From Spiribacter vilamensis (GTDB lineage: Bacteria; Pseudomonadota; Gammaproteobacteria; Nitrococcales; Nitrococcaceae), in NCBI RefSeq assembly GCF_004217415.1, contig NZ_SHLI01000001.1, positions 496,001-560,000 of the forward strand: 64,000 nucleotides of DNA. Reading direction: 5' to 3'. This document shows positions 55,907 to 64,000 of this stretch, in pieces; positions within the stretch are counted from its first letter, which is position 1, and each line of letters opens with the position of its first letter. The notes below the pieces were generated by a model, which made no database searches, was not told where the DNA came from, and saw only the letters and a program-made list of their open reading frames with translations. Position numbers and translations under genes: made by a program.

Positions 55907-56676
55907 TGGATGCCGTAACCGATTTCGCGCTCGTCACGGGCGCAGGCTCCGGAATAGGGGCGGCGCTGGCGGTTGAACTTGCCACCCGCGGGGTCGGGGT
56001 GATCCTGGTGGGTCGACGTCGCGAGGCGCTCCATCAGACGCGGGCGTCGTTGCCGGCGGGGGTGCCGGCTTTCGTCGCGCCCGTGGATATCGCCGAGGCG
56101 ACGGATCGGGAAGGGCTGGTTCAGTCGGTCATGCAGCGGCTGGAAATGCACGGTCAACGCCTGCGTTATCTCGTCCACAATGCCGGCATTGGTAAACCCG
56201 CGGCGGGTTTCGAGGCCATGGAGCCTGATGATCTGACGCAGGCGCTGGCGGTCAACGTCACCGCGCCGCTCGCGCTTACCCAGCAGTTCATGCCCGCGCT
56301 CAGGCAGGCGGAGGATGCGAGGGTGCTATTCGTCGGGGCCGGTATCGCCGATCGTCCCCAGCCCGGCACCGGTAGTTACGGCATCAGTAAAAAGGCGCTG
56401 GCGCGTTTATTCGATCAGTTGCAGGCGGATTTCGCCTGGGCGGAAGCGGATGACTGGCCGGCGCTGGCGTTGTTCCAGCCCGGGTTGGTGGATACGGCGG
56501 GGCTGCAGGATCATCTTGCCGCGGCGCGATCCTGCGGTCTGCCGCATACCGGTTATCTCGATCATGCCCTGGCCAGTGGTCAGGCTCGGGCGCCGGAAAC
56601 GGTCGCACGGGCGATGGCGGATGCGCTGATCGCCATGCCCGTGACCGATTTCAGCGGGGCGACATTACGGCCCTGA
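55906..56676 (+). CDS. SDR family oxidoreductase
   Basis: A 256-residue short-chain dehydrogenase with cofactor motif LVTGAGSGIGAALAVELATRG, NAG in LVHNAGIGKPAAGF, and a catalytic Tyr-Lys pair in SYGISKKALARLF; the expected Ser region reads LFVGAGIADRPQPGTGSYG, so the Ser position is unclear. An RR pair (VGRRREAL) after strand 2 suggests NADP. It is translationally coupled to the HelD-like gene (TGATG). Substrate unknown. Confidence 0.9.
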   Translation: MDAVTDFALVTGAGSGIGAALAVELATRGVGVILVGRRREALHQTRASLPAGVPAFVAPVDIAEATDREGLVQSVMQRLEMHGQRLRYLVHNAGIGKPAAGFEAMEPDDLTQALAVNVTAPLALTQQFMPALRQAEDARVLFVGAGIADRPQPGTGSYGISKKALARLFDQLQADFAWAEADDWPALALFQPGLVDTAGLQDHLAAARSCGLPHTGYLDHALASGQARAPETVARAMADALIAMPVTDFSGATLRP

Positions 56677-56693
56677 GGGCCGGCCCCGGGTTG

Positions 56694-56930
56694 CTACTCT
56701 GCCAGCCAGGTTTTGACCTGCTCGCTATCGGGCAGGCCGCCCGTATGAACGAGCTTGCCGTCGATGCCGATCCCCGGGGTCGACATGACACCGGCCATGG
56801 CGATGGACTTGGGGTCGGTCACCTTTTCTATGCTCACCTCGACGCCCGTGGCGCGGGCCGCTTCATCGACCAAGCTGGCGGCGCTTTCGCAACGCTTGCA
56901 TCCGGGTCCGTAGATGTTGACTTTACGCAT
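56694..56930 (-). CDS. Small thioredoxin/glutaredoxin-like protein
   Basis: A 78-residue cytoplasmic protein with the active site GPGCKRC (Cys11, Cys14) and the conserved cis-Pro region MSTPGIGIDGKLVHTG. It belongs to the thioredoxin-like family that often accompanies COG0701 permeases (TM0996/MTH895 type). It follows the permease gene by 13 bp and ends the arsR-permease-thioredoxin operon. Confidence 0.92.
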   Translation of the reverse strand: MRKVNIYGPGCKRCESAASLVDEAARATGVEVSIEKVTDPKSIAMAGVMSTPGIGIDGKLVHTGGLPDSEQVKTWLAE

Positions 56931-56943
56931 ACTGATTCACCTC

Positions 56944-58002
56944 TTACATAATGAAATTGAACAGGAATCCGGTGGCAAGAATGCCCGCGGAAACAACGGC
57001 AACGAAAACCCCGATCAGTCGAACGGTCAGGACCTGGCGCAGAATGATCATCTCCGGCAGTGACAGCGCAATGACCGACATCATGAATGCCAGCGTCGTC
57101 CCCAGCGCGGCACCCTTGCCAAGCAGGGCTTCGACAATCGGAATGACACCGGCCGCGTTGGTATACATCGGCACACCGGCACCCACCGCTGCGGGGACGG
57201 ACCACCAGGCATCGCCGTTCATGATCTGCACCATGGTCGATTCCGGGACATAGCCGTGGATGAGCGCACCGACGCCGATCCCGGCGAGTACCCAGATCCA
57301 GACCCGGCCGACGATGTCGCGGACCGAATCGGCCCCGATCCGCATCCGGTCGGCAAACGTCATCTTGCCTTCGGCCGGTGCCTGCGCATCGCCGACGTTG
57401 AGTTCACGCACCCACTCCTGGAGATAGCGCTCGAGCCCCATGCGGCCCAGAACCCAGCCCGATAGCGTGGCGATGCTGAAACCGAAGACCAGGTAGATGG
57501 TCGCGACCTGCCAGCCGACCAGACCGAAGAGCAGGCCAAGGCCCACGGGTCCGACCATCGGGCCGGCGATCAGGAACGAGAACGTGATCCCCAGCGGGAT
57601 GCCGGCGGTGACAAAGCCAATGAAAAGCGGCACCGACGAGCATGAGCAAAACGGTGTCAGAACGCCCAGCGACGCTGCCAGGGGATACCCCCAGATGGCC
57701 CGCTTGCCGGCCAGGATCGCCCGGGTCTTCTCGGGGTTGAACCCGCTGCGAATGACGCCGGTGACGAACACCACTGCCACCAGCAGCAAAAGCACCTTGG
57801 GGACGTCGTAGACGAAAAACGCGATGGCCTCGCCGGTATGGCTGGTGCGCTCGACCGGGAATAGCGCCGTGATTGCCTCGGATACCGGGACCAGCTGACT
57901 GTAGGCCAGCCACCAGATGACCGCGGCGACGGGCACACCCAGGTACCAGGTCCAGTCGGACACCCCGCGTTTTGCGCCGGTTTCGCTCTGTAGGGTACTC
58001 AT
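56944..58002 (-). CDS. COG0701/DUF318 permease (ArsP-like)
   Basis: A 352-residue inner-membrane permease with about eight to ten TM helices. The diagnostic motif LTPFCSCSSVPLFIGFVTAGIPLG carries a CSC that could bind thiophilic metalloids; the second repeat has GVPMYTNAAGVIPIVEALLGKGAALGTTLAFMMSVIALSLPEMIILR. ArsP members efflux trivalent organoarsenicals. With an ArsR regulator and a thioredoxin-like protein beside it, metalloid or thiol-linked efflux is likely (inference). Its ATG overlaps the arsR stop (ATGA). Confidence 0.88.
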   Translation of the reverse strand: MSTLQSETGAKRGVSDWTWYLGVPVAAVIWWLAYSQLVPVSEAITALFPVERTSHTGEAIAFFVYDVPKVLLLLVAVVFVTGVIRSGFNPEKTRAILAGKRAIWGYPLAASLGVLTPFCSCSSVPLFIGFVTAGIPLGITFSFLIAGPMVGPVGLGLLFGLVGWQVATIYLVFGFSIATLSGWVLGRMGLERYLQEWVRELNVGDAQAPAEGKMTFADRMRIGADSVRDIVGRVWIWVLAGIGVGALIHGYVPESTMVQIMNGDAWWSVPAAVGAGVPMYTNAAGVIPIVEALLGKGAALGTTLAFMMSVIALSLPEMIILRQVLTVRLIGVFVAVVSAGILATGFLFNFIM

Positions 58003-58298
58003 ATTGTCTCCTCTTGAACGCGCGCCGCGGCGTTTGCCTCGGCGGTGAGAATGGCATCAATGACGGCGACAAAATCGCCCGTCAGCTGCGGATTGCGTCG
58101 ATAACGAACCCACTGCGCGTCGCGCCGGTCGGTAACGATGCCCGCCTGGCGGAGGATGCGCATGTGGCGCGAGACGCGGCTTTGAGTGGCACCCAGAGCC
58201 GCCATCAAATCGCATACGCAGTGCTCGCCGCCCGACCAGATAATCGCCAGGGCCGCCCGTCTTGTCGGATCCGCCAGTGCTGTCAACAATTCCTGCAT
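57999..58298 (-). CDS. ArsR/SmtB family repressor
   Basis: A 99-residue winged-helix repressor with the ArsR metalloid site EHCVCDL (Cys27, Cys29) in the alpha-3 region and the recognition helix ATQSRVSRHMRILRQAGIV. It matches E. coli ArsR in ELCVCDL. The start MQELLTAL was chosen over upstream ATGs at 58325 and 58346 because those would put the palindromic operator and the -10 inside the gene. It should control the permease and thioredoxin genes and itself, released by arsenite or a like thiophilic ligand. Confidence 0.9.
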   Translation of the reverse strand: MQELLTALADPTRRAALAIIWSGGEHCVCDLMAALGATQSRVSRHMRILRQAGIVTDRRDAQWVRYRRNPQLTGDFVAVIDAILTAEANAAARVQEETI

Positions 58299-58319
58299 AC
58301 CGGCATCATATTTACTCAC

Positions 58320-58331
58320 GCGCATATGCGC
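58320..58331. promoter_or_regulatory. Palindromic operator of the ArsR-type repressor
   Basis: GCGCATATGCGC is a perfect 12-bp palindrome. On the minus strand it sits between TTGTCA (58339-58334) and AT-rich TAAATATGAT, a likely -35/-10 pair, so a bound repressor would block RNA polymerase. It is 22 bp upstream of the arsR start. Confidence 0.5.
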
Positions 58332-58419
58332 ATTGACAAATATCAAGCCGCCGACAGATTGATCTGATCGACCATCTTCCCTGCGTTATGCTCTGCAACA
58401 TTCACTGGATGGACAGAGT

Positions 58420-59487
58420 ATGAAGACCACGAACACATTCTTGCGCCTTGGCACAATCCTGCTCACGACGGTGACAACGCTCGTCGCCTGTACTTCCGAG
58501 GAGCCCGCCAGCCAGTCCGAACCGACGCCCGTCAGCACGGCCGCTATCGAGCGGTTCGATCCACCGGCGCTCGTTCGCACGGGCCGGGTAGCGCCACGCT
58601 TTGACGCGTCGCTGGCGTTCCAGGTGAGTGGTCGAGTCGCACAGCGATCCGTCGAACCGGGCGATCGCGTCGAGGCGGGCGAGACGCTGATGCGGATCGA
58701 TGCCGCCGATTTCGAGCAACGGTTGATTGCGGCGCAGGCCTCGGAGACGGCGGCCGAGCGGGCGCTGGAGAAGGCCCGTAACGATCTCGATCGCGGGCGC
58801 CGTCTGGTGGAGACCGGCGCAATCAACGAGGGCGAATTCGAGAGCTTGCAGGTGGCCCGACGCGAGGCGCAGTCACGTCTCGAAGAGGCCAGTGCCAACC
58901 TTGAACAGGCCCGCAACGCCCTGGACTACACCCGACTCGAAGCGCCAATGGCGGCCACGGTGGTGGATGTTCATGCCGCTCCCGGCGATGTCGTCAGTCC
59001 TTCGCGGCCGGTTGTCCGGCTGGCCGAGGGGGATACCGTGCAACTCGAGCTCACTCTGCCCGGCGATGTCGAGGTCCCGGCGACCGGCTCGGCAATGGTC
59101 GAGGGCGAGGAATATCCGCTGACACGATTCTCCGCACAGCAATCGGTTGACCCGCAGAGCTTCACCCGCACGGTGCGCTACAGCCTGCCCCTCGACTCTG
59201 ACGCCGTCACCTTCGGCACCCTTGTCGAGGCCCGGTTGCCCCTGTCGGCTTCGGATCAATCCGGGCGCGCGCTGACGCTGCCGGTGACGGCAATCGATCG
59301 GCGCGGCGATCAAACCCGGGTATGGCAGGTCGTGGAGCAGAAGGCGACGACGGTCCCGGTGTCGGTCATTCGCGTGGATACCCGGCAGGCGGTCGTCGAG
59401 GCTGAATCGCTCGAGCCCGGCGACAAGGTGGTATCCCATGGTGTGCATCGACTGACCGAGGGTCAGGCCGTGAAGGTTGTCGAGTGA
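58420..59487 (+). CDS. RND efflux periplasmic adaptor (membrane fusion lipoprotein)
   Basis: A 355-residue adaptor with a lipoprotein signal (MKTTNTFLRLGTILLTTVTTLVAC; lipid-modified Cys24). It has the lipoyl half-motifs LAFQVSGRVAQRSVEPGDRVEAGETLMRID and YTRLEAPMAATVVDVHAAPGDVV around an alpha-hairpin coiled coil (about 95-160), then beta-barrel and membrane-proximal domains. It joins the RND pump to an outer-membrane channel, which is not encoded here. The stop overlaps the pump gene (GTGATG). Confidence 0.93.
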   Translation: MKTTNTFLRLGTILLTTVTTLVACTSEEPASQSEPTPVSTAAIERFDPPALVRTGRVAPRFDASLAFQVSGRVAQRSVEPGDRVEAGETLMRIDAADFEQRLIAAQASETAAERALEKARNDLDRGRRLVETGAINEGEFESLQVARREAQSRLEEASANLEQARNALDYTRLEAPMAATVVDVHAAPGDVVSPSRPVVRLAEGDTVQLELTLPGDVEVPATGSAMVEGEEYPLTRFSAQQSVDPQSFTRTVRYSLPLDSDAVTFGTLVEARLPLSASDQSGRALTLPVTAIDRRGDQTRVWQVVEQKATTVPVSVIRVDTRQAVVEAESLEPGDKVVSHGVHRLTEGQAVKVVE

Positions 59488-62400
59488 TGTCGCTGCCCAA
59501 TCTCTCCGCCATTGCCGTCCGCGAGCGCTCGGTCACCCTGTTCTTCCTGCTGCTGATCCTGGCCGGTGGCATCTACGCCTTCCTGTCCCTGGGACGCGCA
59601 GAGGATCCCAACTTCACGGTCCGCGTCATGATGGTCTCCGCGCAGTGGCCCGGTGCCGATGTGGAAACCCTCGAGGCGGAAGTCGTCGATCCGATCGAAA
59701 AGGAAATACAGAACGTCAGTGACATTGACGCCATCAAGACCACTATCCGTCCCGGTGCTGCCTATCTGCAGGTGGAGTTCGAGGACTTTGTGACCTCGGA
59801 AGCGCTGCCGGATCGCTTCTACGAGGTCCGCCGGCGGATGCAGGATATCCGGGCGTCGCTGCCAGCCGGTGTCCGCGGCCCGCAGGTCAACGAGGACTTC
59901 TCCGATGTCTATTTCTCGCTGATGGCCCTGACCGGCGAGTCGCGCAGTCAGCGCGAGCGGCTGGAAGTCATCGAGTCACTCCGCGATCGGCTCGAGCGGG
60001 TTGATGGGGTGAACAAGGCCCAGATCTTCGGCGAGCGTGAGGAGCGGGTATTCATCCAGTTCGACACCGCAAAGCTCCAGCGACTGGGCGTTACCACCGA
60101 CGAGCTGCTGGCGCAGATCCGTCAGTTCAATGCACTGGCGCCCGCCGGACGGATCGAGACTCAGGGGGCGACATTGCGGTTGCGCGTGGATAACACGCTA
60201 TCCGACCCCGAGGAGATCGCCCGCCTGCCCATCCGCATCGGCGATCAACAAATCCGTCTGCAGGATATCGCCGAAGTCGAGCGGGGTTACCAGGATCCAC
60301 CGCAGCAGCTGATCCGCGCCCACGGCGAGGACGCGCTGCTGCTGGGCGTCGTGATGCAGAGCGGTGCCAACGGACAGGCCTTCGGCGAGCGCCTCGCTAC
60401 GTTTGTGGATGAGCAGCAGTCGCAGATCCCCGCGGACATGCAGTTGAGTGTGCTGACGAACCAGGCCGATGCCATTGACGCGGCGGTGAACCTTTTCCAG
60501 TGGAAGTTTCTGATCGCGCTGCTCGTCGTCACCGGCGTGAGTATTCTTGCCATCGGCCTTAAAGCCGGTGTGGTGGTGGGGATTGCGATCCCGGTCACCC
60601 TGGGGGCGACCTTCATGGTGATGCTGGCGATGGGGATGAACCTCGATCGCATCACCCTGGGGGCGCTGATCATCGCCCTCGGTCTGCTCGTCGATGACGC
60701 GATCATCACCATCGAGATGATGCTGGTGAAAATGGAGGAGGGTGTCGATCGCATCCAGGCGGCGAGTTACGCCTGGTCGGTGACCGCGGCGCCCATGCTG
60801 GTGGGCACGCTGGTGACTGTGTCGGGCTTTGTCCCGATCGGTTTCGCCAAGTCGATGGTCGGTGAGTACGCCGGCAATATCTTCTGGATACTGGCGATCT
60901 CGCTGATCCTGTCGTGGCTGGTCGCGGTTATCTTTACGCCCTACCTGGGCGTCAAACTGATGCCGGCGCCGAAGGCGGGCACCGAGACGCTGCCACCGAC
61001 GCAGAAATATCCGCGGTTGCGCCGGCTGATTACGTTCTGCGTCAACTATAAGCGCTCGGTGTCGGCACTGACGTTGCTGGCCCTTGTCGCCTCCATTGCC
61101 GGCCTCGCGGGACCGGTGCAAAAGCAGTTCTTCCCGGCCTCCGACCGCACGGAAGTGACGGTGACGGTGGACATGCCCGAGGGGACATCCATCCAGGCGA
61201 CCAACCGCACCGTCGAGGCACTCGAGGCGATCGCGGCCGAGGCGGACGGGGTCGATTCGATGTCGGCCTACGTCGGCGCGGGTGCGCCGCGCTATTTCAT
61301 CTCCGCCACGCCCGAGCAACCCAGCAGCGCCTTCGCGGAGCTGTTAATCGTCACGGCCGATCCGGCCGCGCGGGATGCGTTGATCGAGCGCTTCAACCGC
61401 GCCATCGATCAAGGAGAGTTCACCCAGGCACGGATTCGCGTCGAGCGGCTGCGTTATGGCCCTCCGGTGACCTGGCCGGTGTCTTATCGGGTACTGGGTG
61501 AGGATCCCGAGCGAGTACGCCGGATCGCTGGACGGGTCCGCGATCAGATGGCGCAGAGCCCGTACACAGTCGATCCGCACCTGGAGTGGGGCGGGCAGGT
61601 GCCGAGCATCCACCTCGACTGGGACGAAGCGGCCCTGGTTCGCAAGGGATTCACGCCGCAGCGGGTGGCTCAGCAGTTGAATCGGCTGCTCGATGGCGAA
61701 GTCGTGACAGAGCTCCGTGAGGGCTATCCCACGGTGCGGCTCGAGGCCATCGGTGATCGTGTGCCGCTGGATCAGGCTCGATCCGTCGCCGGGCAGGAGG
61801 CCCGGATCAGGGCGCTCGAGCTGCGTAATCCGGCCGGGGACGCCGTCCCGCTGACCAGCGTTGCCGATATCGATATCGTCTTCGAGAATCCCGTACTCAA
61901 GCGGCACAACCGTGCCACCTCGCTGGCGGTCAATGCCGATATCCAGGGCATTGGCACCAAGGGCGCCCATGCCGCCATCTGGCCGGAGATCGAGGCGATG
62001 AATGCCGATCTACCGCCGGGATACGAGATACAGATTGCGGGTAGCGAGGAGCAGTCCGCGCAGGCGCAGGCCTCTATCCGGGCACTGCTGCCGGTAATGG
62101 TGGCGCTCATGCTGATGCTGATCATGCTGCAGATGCGCAGCTTCAGCGGGCTTTTCATTACTTTGATGACGGCGCCGCTGGGGCTTATCGGGGCAGTGAT
62201 CGCTCTGCTGGCCTTCGGCCAGCCATTCGGATTCGTGGCAACGCTAGGCCTGATCGGGCTGGCGGGTATCCTCATGCGCAATGCATTGATCCTTACCCAG
62301 CAGGTGGCTGACAACCGGCAGGCCGGCATGGAGGATCGTGAGGCGATTATCGAGGCGGCGGTTCAGCGGGCCCGTCCGGTGATGCTGACCGCGGTCGCGG

Positions 62401-62540
62401 CGGGCCTAGCTTTTGTTCCGCTGACGATGGACAGCTTCTGGGGGCCGCTCGCCTATGTCCTCATCGGTGGCGTGCTGGTCGGCACGGTTGTGACGCTGTT
62501 GGCGGTGCCGGCGGTCTATGCCTGGGTGCACCGGACCTGA
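59487..62540 (+). CDS. RND family efflux pump permease
   Basis: A 1017-residue inner-membrane proton antiporter with 12 TM helices and two large periplasmic loops. It starts LSAIAVRERSVTLFFLLLILAGGIYAFLSLGRAEDPNF, and the proton relay is in ALGLLVDDAIITIEMMLVKMEEG (adjacent Asp) in TM4. Repeats continue to LIGLAGILMRNALIL and GALAY-like GPLAYVLIGGVLVGT at the end. The subfamily is the AcrB/VexF-like HAE1 type; substrates are unknown. ATG at 59487 is preferred to the GTG three bases before it. Confidence 0.94.
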   Translation: MSLPNLSAIAVRERSVTLFFLLLILAGGIYAFLSLGRAEDPNFTVRVMMVSAQWPGADVETLEAEVVDPIEKEIQNVSDIDAIKTTIRPGAAYLQVEFEDFVTSEALPDRFYEVRRRMQDIRASLPAGVRGPQVNEDFSDVYFSLMALTGESRSQRERLEVIESLRDRLERVDGVNKAQIFGEREERVFIQFDTAKLQRLGVTTDELLAQIRQFNALAPAGRIETQGATLRLRVDNTLSDPEEIARLPIRIGDQQIRLQDIAEVERGYQDPPQQLIRAHGEDALLLGVVMQSGANGQAFGERLATFVDEQQSQIPADMQLSVLTNQADAIDAAVNLFQWKFLIALLVVTGVSILAIGLKAGVVVGIAIPVTLGATFMVMLAMGMNLDRITLGALIIALGLLVDDAIITIEMMLVKMEEGVDRIQAASYAWSVTAAPMLVGTLVTVSGFVPIGFAKSMVGEYAGNIFWILAISLILSWLVAVIFTPYLGVKLMPAPKAGTETLPPTQKYPRLRRLITFCVNYKRSVSALTLLALVASIAGLAGPVQKQFFPASDRTEVTVTVDMPEGTSIQATNRTVEALEAIAAEADGVDSMSAYVGAGAPRYFISATPEQPSSAFAELLIVTADPAARDALIERFNRAIDQGEFTQARIRVERLRYGPPVTWPVSYRVLGEDPERVRRIAGRVRDQMAQSPYTVDPHLEWGGQVPSIHLDWDEAALVRKGFTPQRVAQQLNRLLDGEVVTELREGYPTVRLEAIGDRVPLDQARSVAGQEARIRALELRNPAGDAVPLTSVADIDIVFENPVLKRHNRATSLAVNADIQGIGTKGAHAAIWPEIEAMNADLPPGYEIQIAGSEEQSAQAQASIRALLPVMVALMLMLIMLQMRSFSGLFITLMTAPLGLIGAVIALLAFGQPFGFVATLGLIGLAGILMRNALILTQQVADNRQAGMEDREAIIEAAVQRARPVMLTAVAAGLAFVPLTMDSFWGPLAYVLIGGVLVGTVVTLLAVPAVYAWVHRT

Positions 62541-62545
62541 CTTTT

Positions 62546-62983
62546 TCAGTCTGCCGTGGCGGCGGTTCCACCGGACTGAATCGCCTGGGCCCGGTTGCGC
62601 ACCTGTTTAACCATGGCGACGAAGCCGTCCCGCCGGTTGGCGGTCAACTGCTGCGAAAGCCCCAGGTCATCGAAGAGCGACTCGATATCGGTATCGAGTA
62701 TCTCCTGCGGGGTCTTGCCGGAGTAGGCCTTGAGGAGAATGGCGACGAGCCCCTTGACGATAAACGCGTCGCTGTCGGCCGTGAAGTGCATCCGAGGCGG
62801 CGTCTCGTCGCTGACCGTCGTCTCGAGCCAGACGTTACTCGTGCAGCCATCGACACGATTCGCCTCGACGCGCGCCTCGTCCGGCAGCGCCGGCAACTCG
62901 CGGCCCATATCGATCAGCAGGCGATAACGATCTTCCCAGTTATCAAGGAAGTTGAAAGTGTCGATCAGTCGCTGAAGATCCAT
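62546..62983 (-). CDS. sufE: SufE cysteine desulfurase sulfur acceptor
   Basis: A 145-residue SufE-family protein that takes sulfur from SufS or CsdA for Fe-S assembly. The sulfur-accepting Cys47 is in NRVDGCTSNVWLE; FTADSDAFIVKGLVAILLKAYSGKTPQEIL and LGLSQQLTANRRDGFVAMVKQV are typical. It is alone, away from a suf operon, and converges with the RND gene, 5 bp between. Confidence 0.94.
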   Translation of the reverse strand: MDLQRLIDTFNFLDNWEDRYRLLIDMGRELPALPDEARVEANRVDGCTSNVWLETTVSDETPPRMHFTADSDAFIVKGLVAILLKAYSGKTPQEILDTDIESLFDDLGLSQQLTANRRDGFVAMVKQVRNRAQAIQSGGTAATAD

Positions 62984-63095
62984 GAAGTGCTCCTGGCGTA
63001 GCGGTTTGGCCGATTTCAGCTAGAATAGGATTTTCACAAAATTTAGTGTGCGCGGACAGAATGCGGACAAGCAAGGACAGCGGGGAGTTCAAGGC

Positions 63096-63881
63096 ATGAG
63101 TGACAGCCCGATCGATATCGACGAGGACGAACTCTTCGATGAGTCCCATTGCGCTCTGTGCCAGAACGGCGCCGGCCTCGATTTCGACTTCACATTCGCC
63201 TTCCAGCCGATTGTTGATGCGAACCGGCGCGAGATCAGGGCCTACGAGGCACTGGTCCGGGGGCTGAACGGCGAAGGCGCCGGTACGATTCTCCAACAGG
63301 TCACGGGTAGAGCGATCTATCAGTTCGACCAGGCCTGCCGCGTCAAGGCGGTGAAGCTCGCCTCCGACCTGGGTCTCAAGCAGCAGCTGTCGATCAATTT
63401 CATGCCCAACGCGGTGTACAGTCCCGCGACGTGCATCCGCACCACACTGGCAGCGGCACGACAGTACGATTTCGATACCAGCAAACTGGTGTTCGAGTTC
63501 ACCGAGTCGGAGACGCTGTCAGACACCAATCATCTGGTCTGGATTATCGATGCTTACCGCGAGATGGGTTTTACCATCGCGATCGATGACTACGGTGCAG
63601 GCTACTCGCGGATCAATCTGTTGACCGATACCTGCCCGCAGTATCTGAAGCTCGACATGTCACTGATTCGTGACTGCGACCGTCAACCCGCGAAGCAGGC
63701 TCTGATTGAGGGGACGCTGCTATCGATGGGCCGGCTCGGCATCGAAACCATCGCTGAGGGGGTCGAGACCGAGGCGGAGTATGCCTGGTGCCGGGCGCAT
63801 GGCATCAACCTTTTCCAGGGGTATCTGCTGGCTCGCCCCGGGTTTCAGGCACTCCCCGAGCCCTATATCCCGGTCTGGTGA
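63096..63881 (+). CDS. Stand-alone EAL domain c-di-GMP phosphodiesterase
   Basis: A 261-residue protein that is almost all EAL domain, after a 30-residue acidic N-terminus with a CALC pair of Cys. Catalytic motifs look complete: YEALVRG, SINFMPN, FEFTESE, IDDYGAGYS, KLDMSLI, AEGVETEAE and QGYLLARP. It should hydrolyse c-di-GMP. The N-terminal CxxC could bind metal or sense redox state. The start follows CGGGGAGTTCAAGGC; an upstream frame from 63048 has no such site. It diverges from sufE. Confidence 0.92.
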   Translation: MSDSPIDIDEDELFDESHCALCQNGAGLDFDFTFAFQPIVDANRREIRAYEALVRGLNGEGAGTILQQVTGRAIYQFDQACRVKAVKLASDLGLKQQLSINFMPNAVYSPATCIRTTLAAARQYDFDTSKLVFEFTESETLSDTNHLVWIIDAYREMGFTIAIDDYGAGYSRINLLTDTCPQYLKLDMSLIRDCDRQPAKQALIEGTLLSMGRLGIETIAEGVETEAEYAWCRAHGINLFQGYLLARPGFQALPEPYIPVW

Positions 63882-63894
63882 GCGCCGGATAACA

Positions 63895-64000
63895 CTACCA
63901 ATTCTCCCCGAACGGCCGCGCCTCGACCTCGAAAGACCATGCCGAGCGCGGCTGACTGGTAAGCCAGTGGGCCGTCTCGGCGATGTCGTTCGGGTCGAGG
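63895..64000 (-). CDS. SDR family oxidoreductase, C-terminal fragment
   Basis: Only the last 34 codons are in the window; the rest lies beyond the right edge. The fragment reads LDPNDIAETAHWLTSQPRSAWSFEVEARPFGENW, closely resembling the C-terminus of short-chain dehydrogenases of the type ending in Q-P-R-S-A-W and R-P-F-G-E-x-W. Nothing more can be said. Confidence 0.7.
   Translation of the reverse strand, partial: LDPNDIAETAHWLTSQPRSAWSFEVEARPFGENW

Noticed and set aside
60198-61319. 373-codon minus-strand frame opposite the RND pump, very rich in Arg, His and Gln
   Set aside because: Composition reflects the reverse complement of TM-helix codons, with no recognisable protein.

Overview
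The window is a dense, high-GC (roughly low-to-mid 60s percent by eye) bacterial chromosome segment with 54 protein-coding genes (two cut by the window edges), no RNA genes, no insertion sequences and no CRISPR. Gene content points to a streamlined halophilic gammaproteobacterium of the Ectothiorhodospiraceae, most like Spiribacter: a xanthorhodopsin-like proton-pump gene followed by a crtEIBY carotenoid operon, a Blh-type retinal-forming oxygenase, RecBCD, SufE, FabI, TRAP and sulfate transporters, and very tight packing (many 1-4 base stop/start overlaps; no gene-free stretch exceeds about 215 bp). The genus is an inference from gene content, not from a marker gene.

Layout. 1-9400 (minus): recC-recB-recD followed by a DUF393 protein. 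9426-17887: a signalling locus. On the minus strand lie, in transcription order, a REC-PAS-GGDEF-EAL protein, a FIST (NosP-like) protein, a soluble hybrid histidine kinase, a small periplasmic sulfite-oxidase-fold protein without cysteine, and a membrane hybrid kinase; a tandem HPt protein diverges from its head. The operon runs into recC with only 25 bp between. 17912-21541: small housekeeping and membrane genes, yigZ, a GIY-YIG protein and an asparaginase. 21565-25380: sulfate/thiosulfate ABC importer. 25545-28059: BrkB, DUF423, YaiI, racemase. 28056-31340: TRAP transporter and an unrecognised gene. 31404-37610: adenine deaminase, fabI, MaoC-phosphotransacylase fusion, panD, an ABC exporter.

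37607-42902 (minus): rhodopsin-crtE-crtI-crtB-crtY, making beta-carotene. A Blh homologue at 51067-51930 should cleave beta-carotene to retinal; it heads a separate operon with ynjF-ynjB-ynjC-ynjD, a DUF3047 protein and a hydrolase-OsmC fusion. The rhodopsin is xanthorhodopsin-like but has Trp where xanthorhodopsin has the glycine that admits a carotenoid antenna, so it probably pumps protons without one. Between them is uup (ABC-F).

52050-58298: an Ldh-family dehydrogenase, histidine phosphatase, a HelD-like helicase (unusual outside Gram-positives) coupled to an SDR, and an arsR-permease-thioredoxin operon with a palindromic operator. 58420-64000: an RND efflux pair, sufE, a free-standing EAL phosphodiesterase, and the C-terminus of an SDR.

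The best candidate for an undescribed system is the 9.4-17.9 kb locus. It resembles the NosP/NahK/c-di-GMP modules known elsewhere but has a receiver lacking its phospho-acceptor Asp, a dead GGDEF, a duplicated HPt, and a second kinase paired with a Cys-less periplasmic molybdopterin-fold protein.
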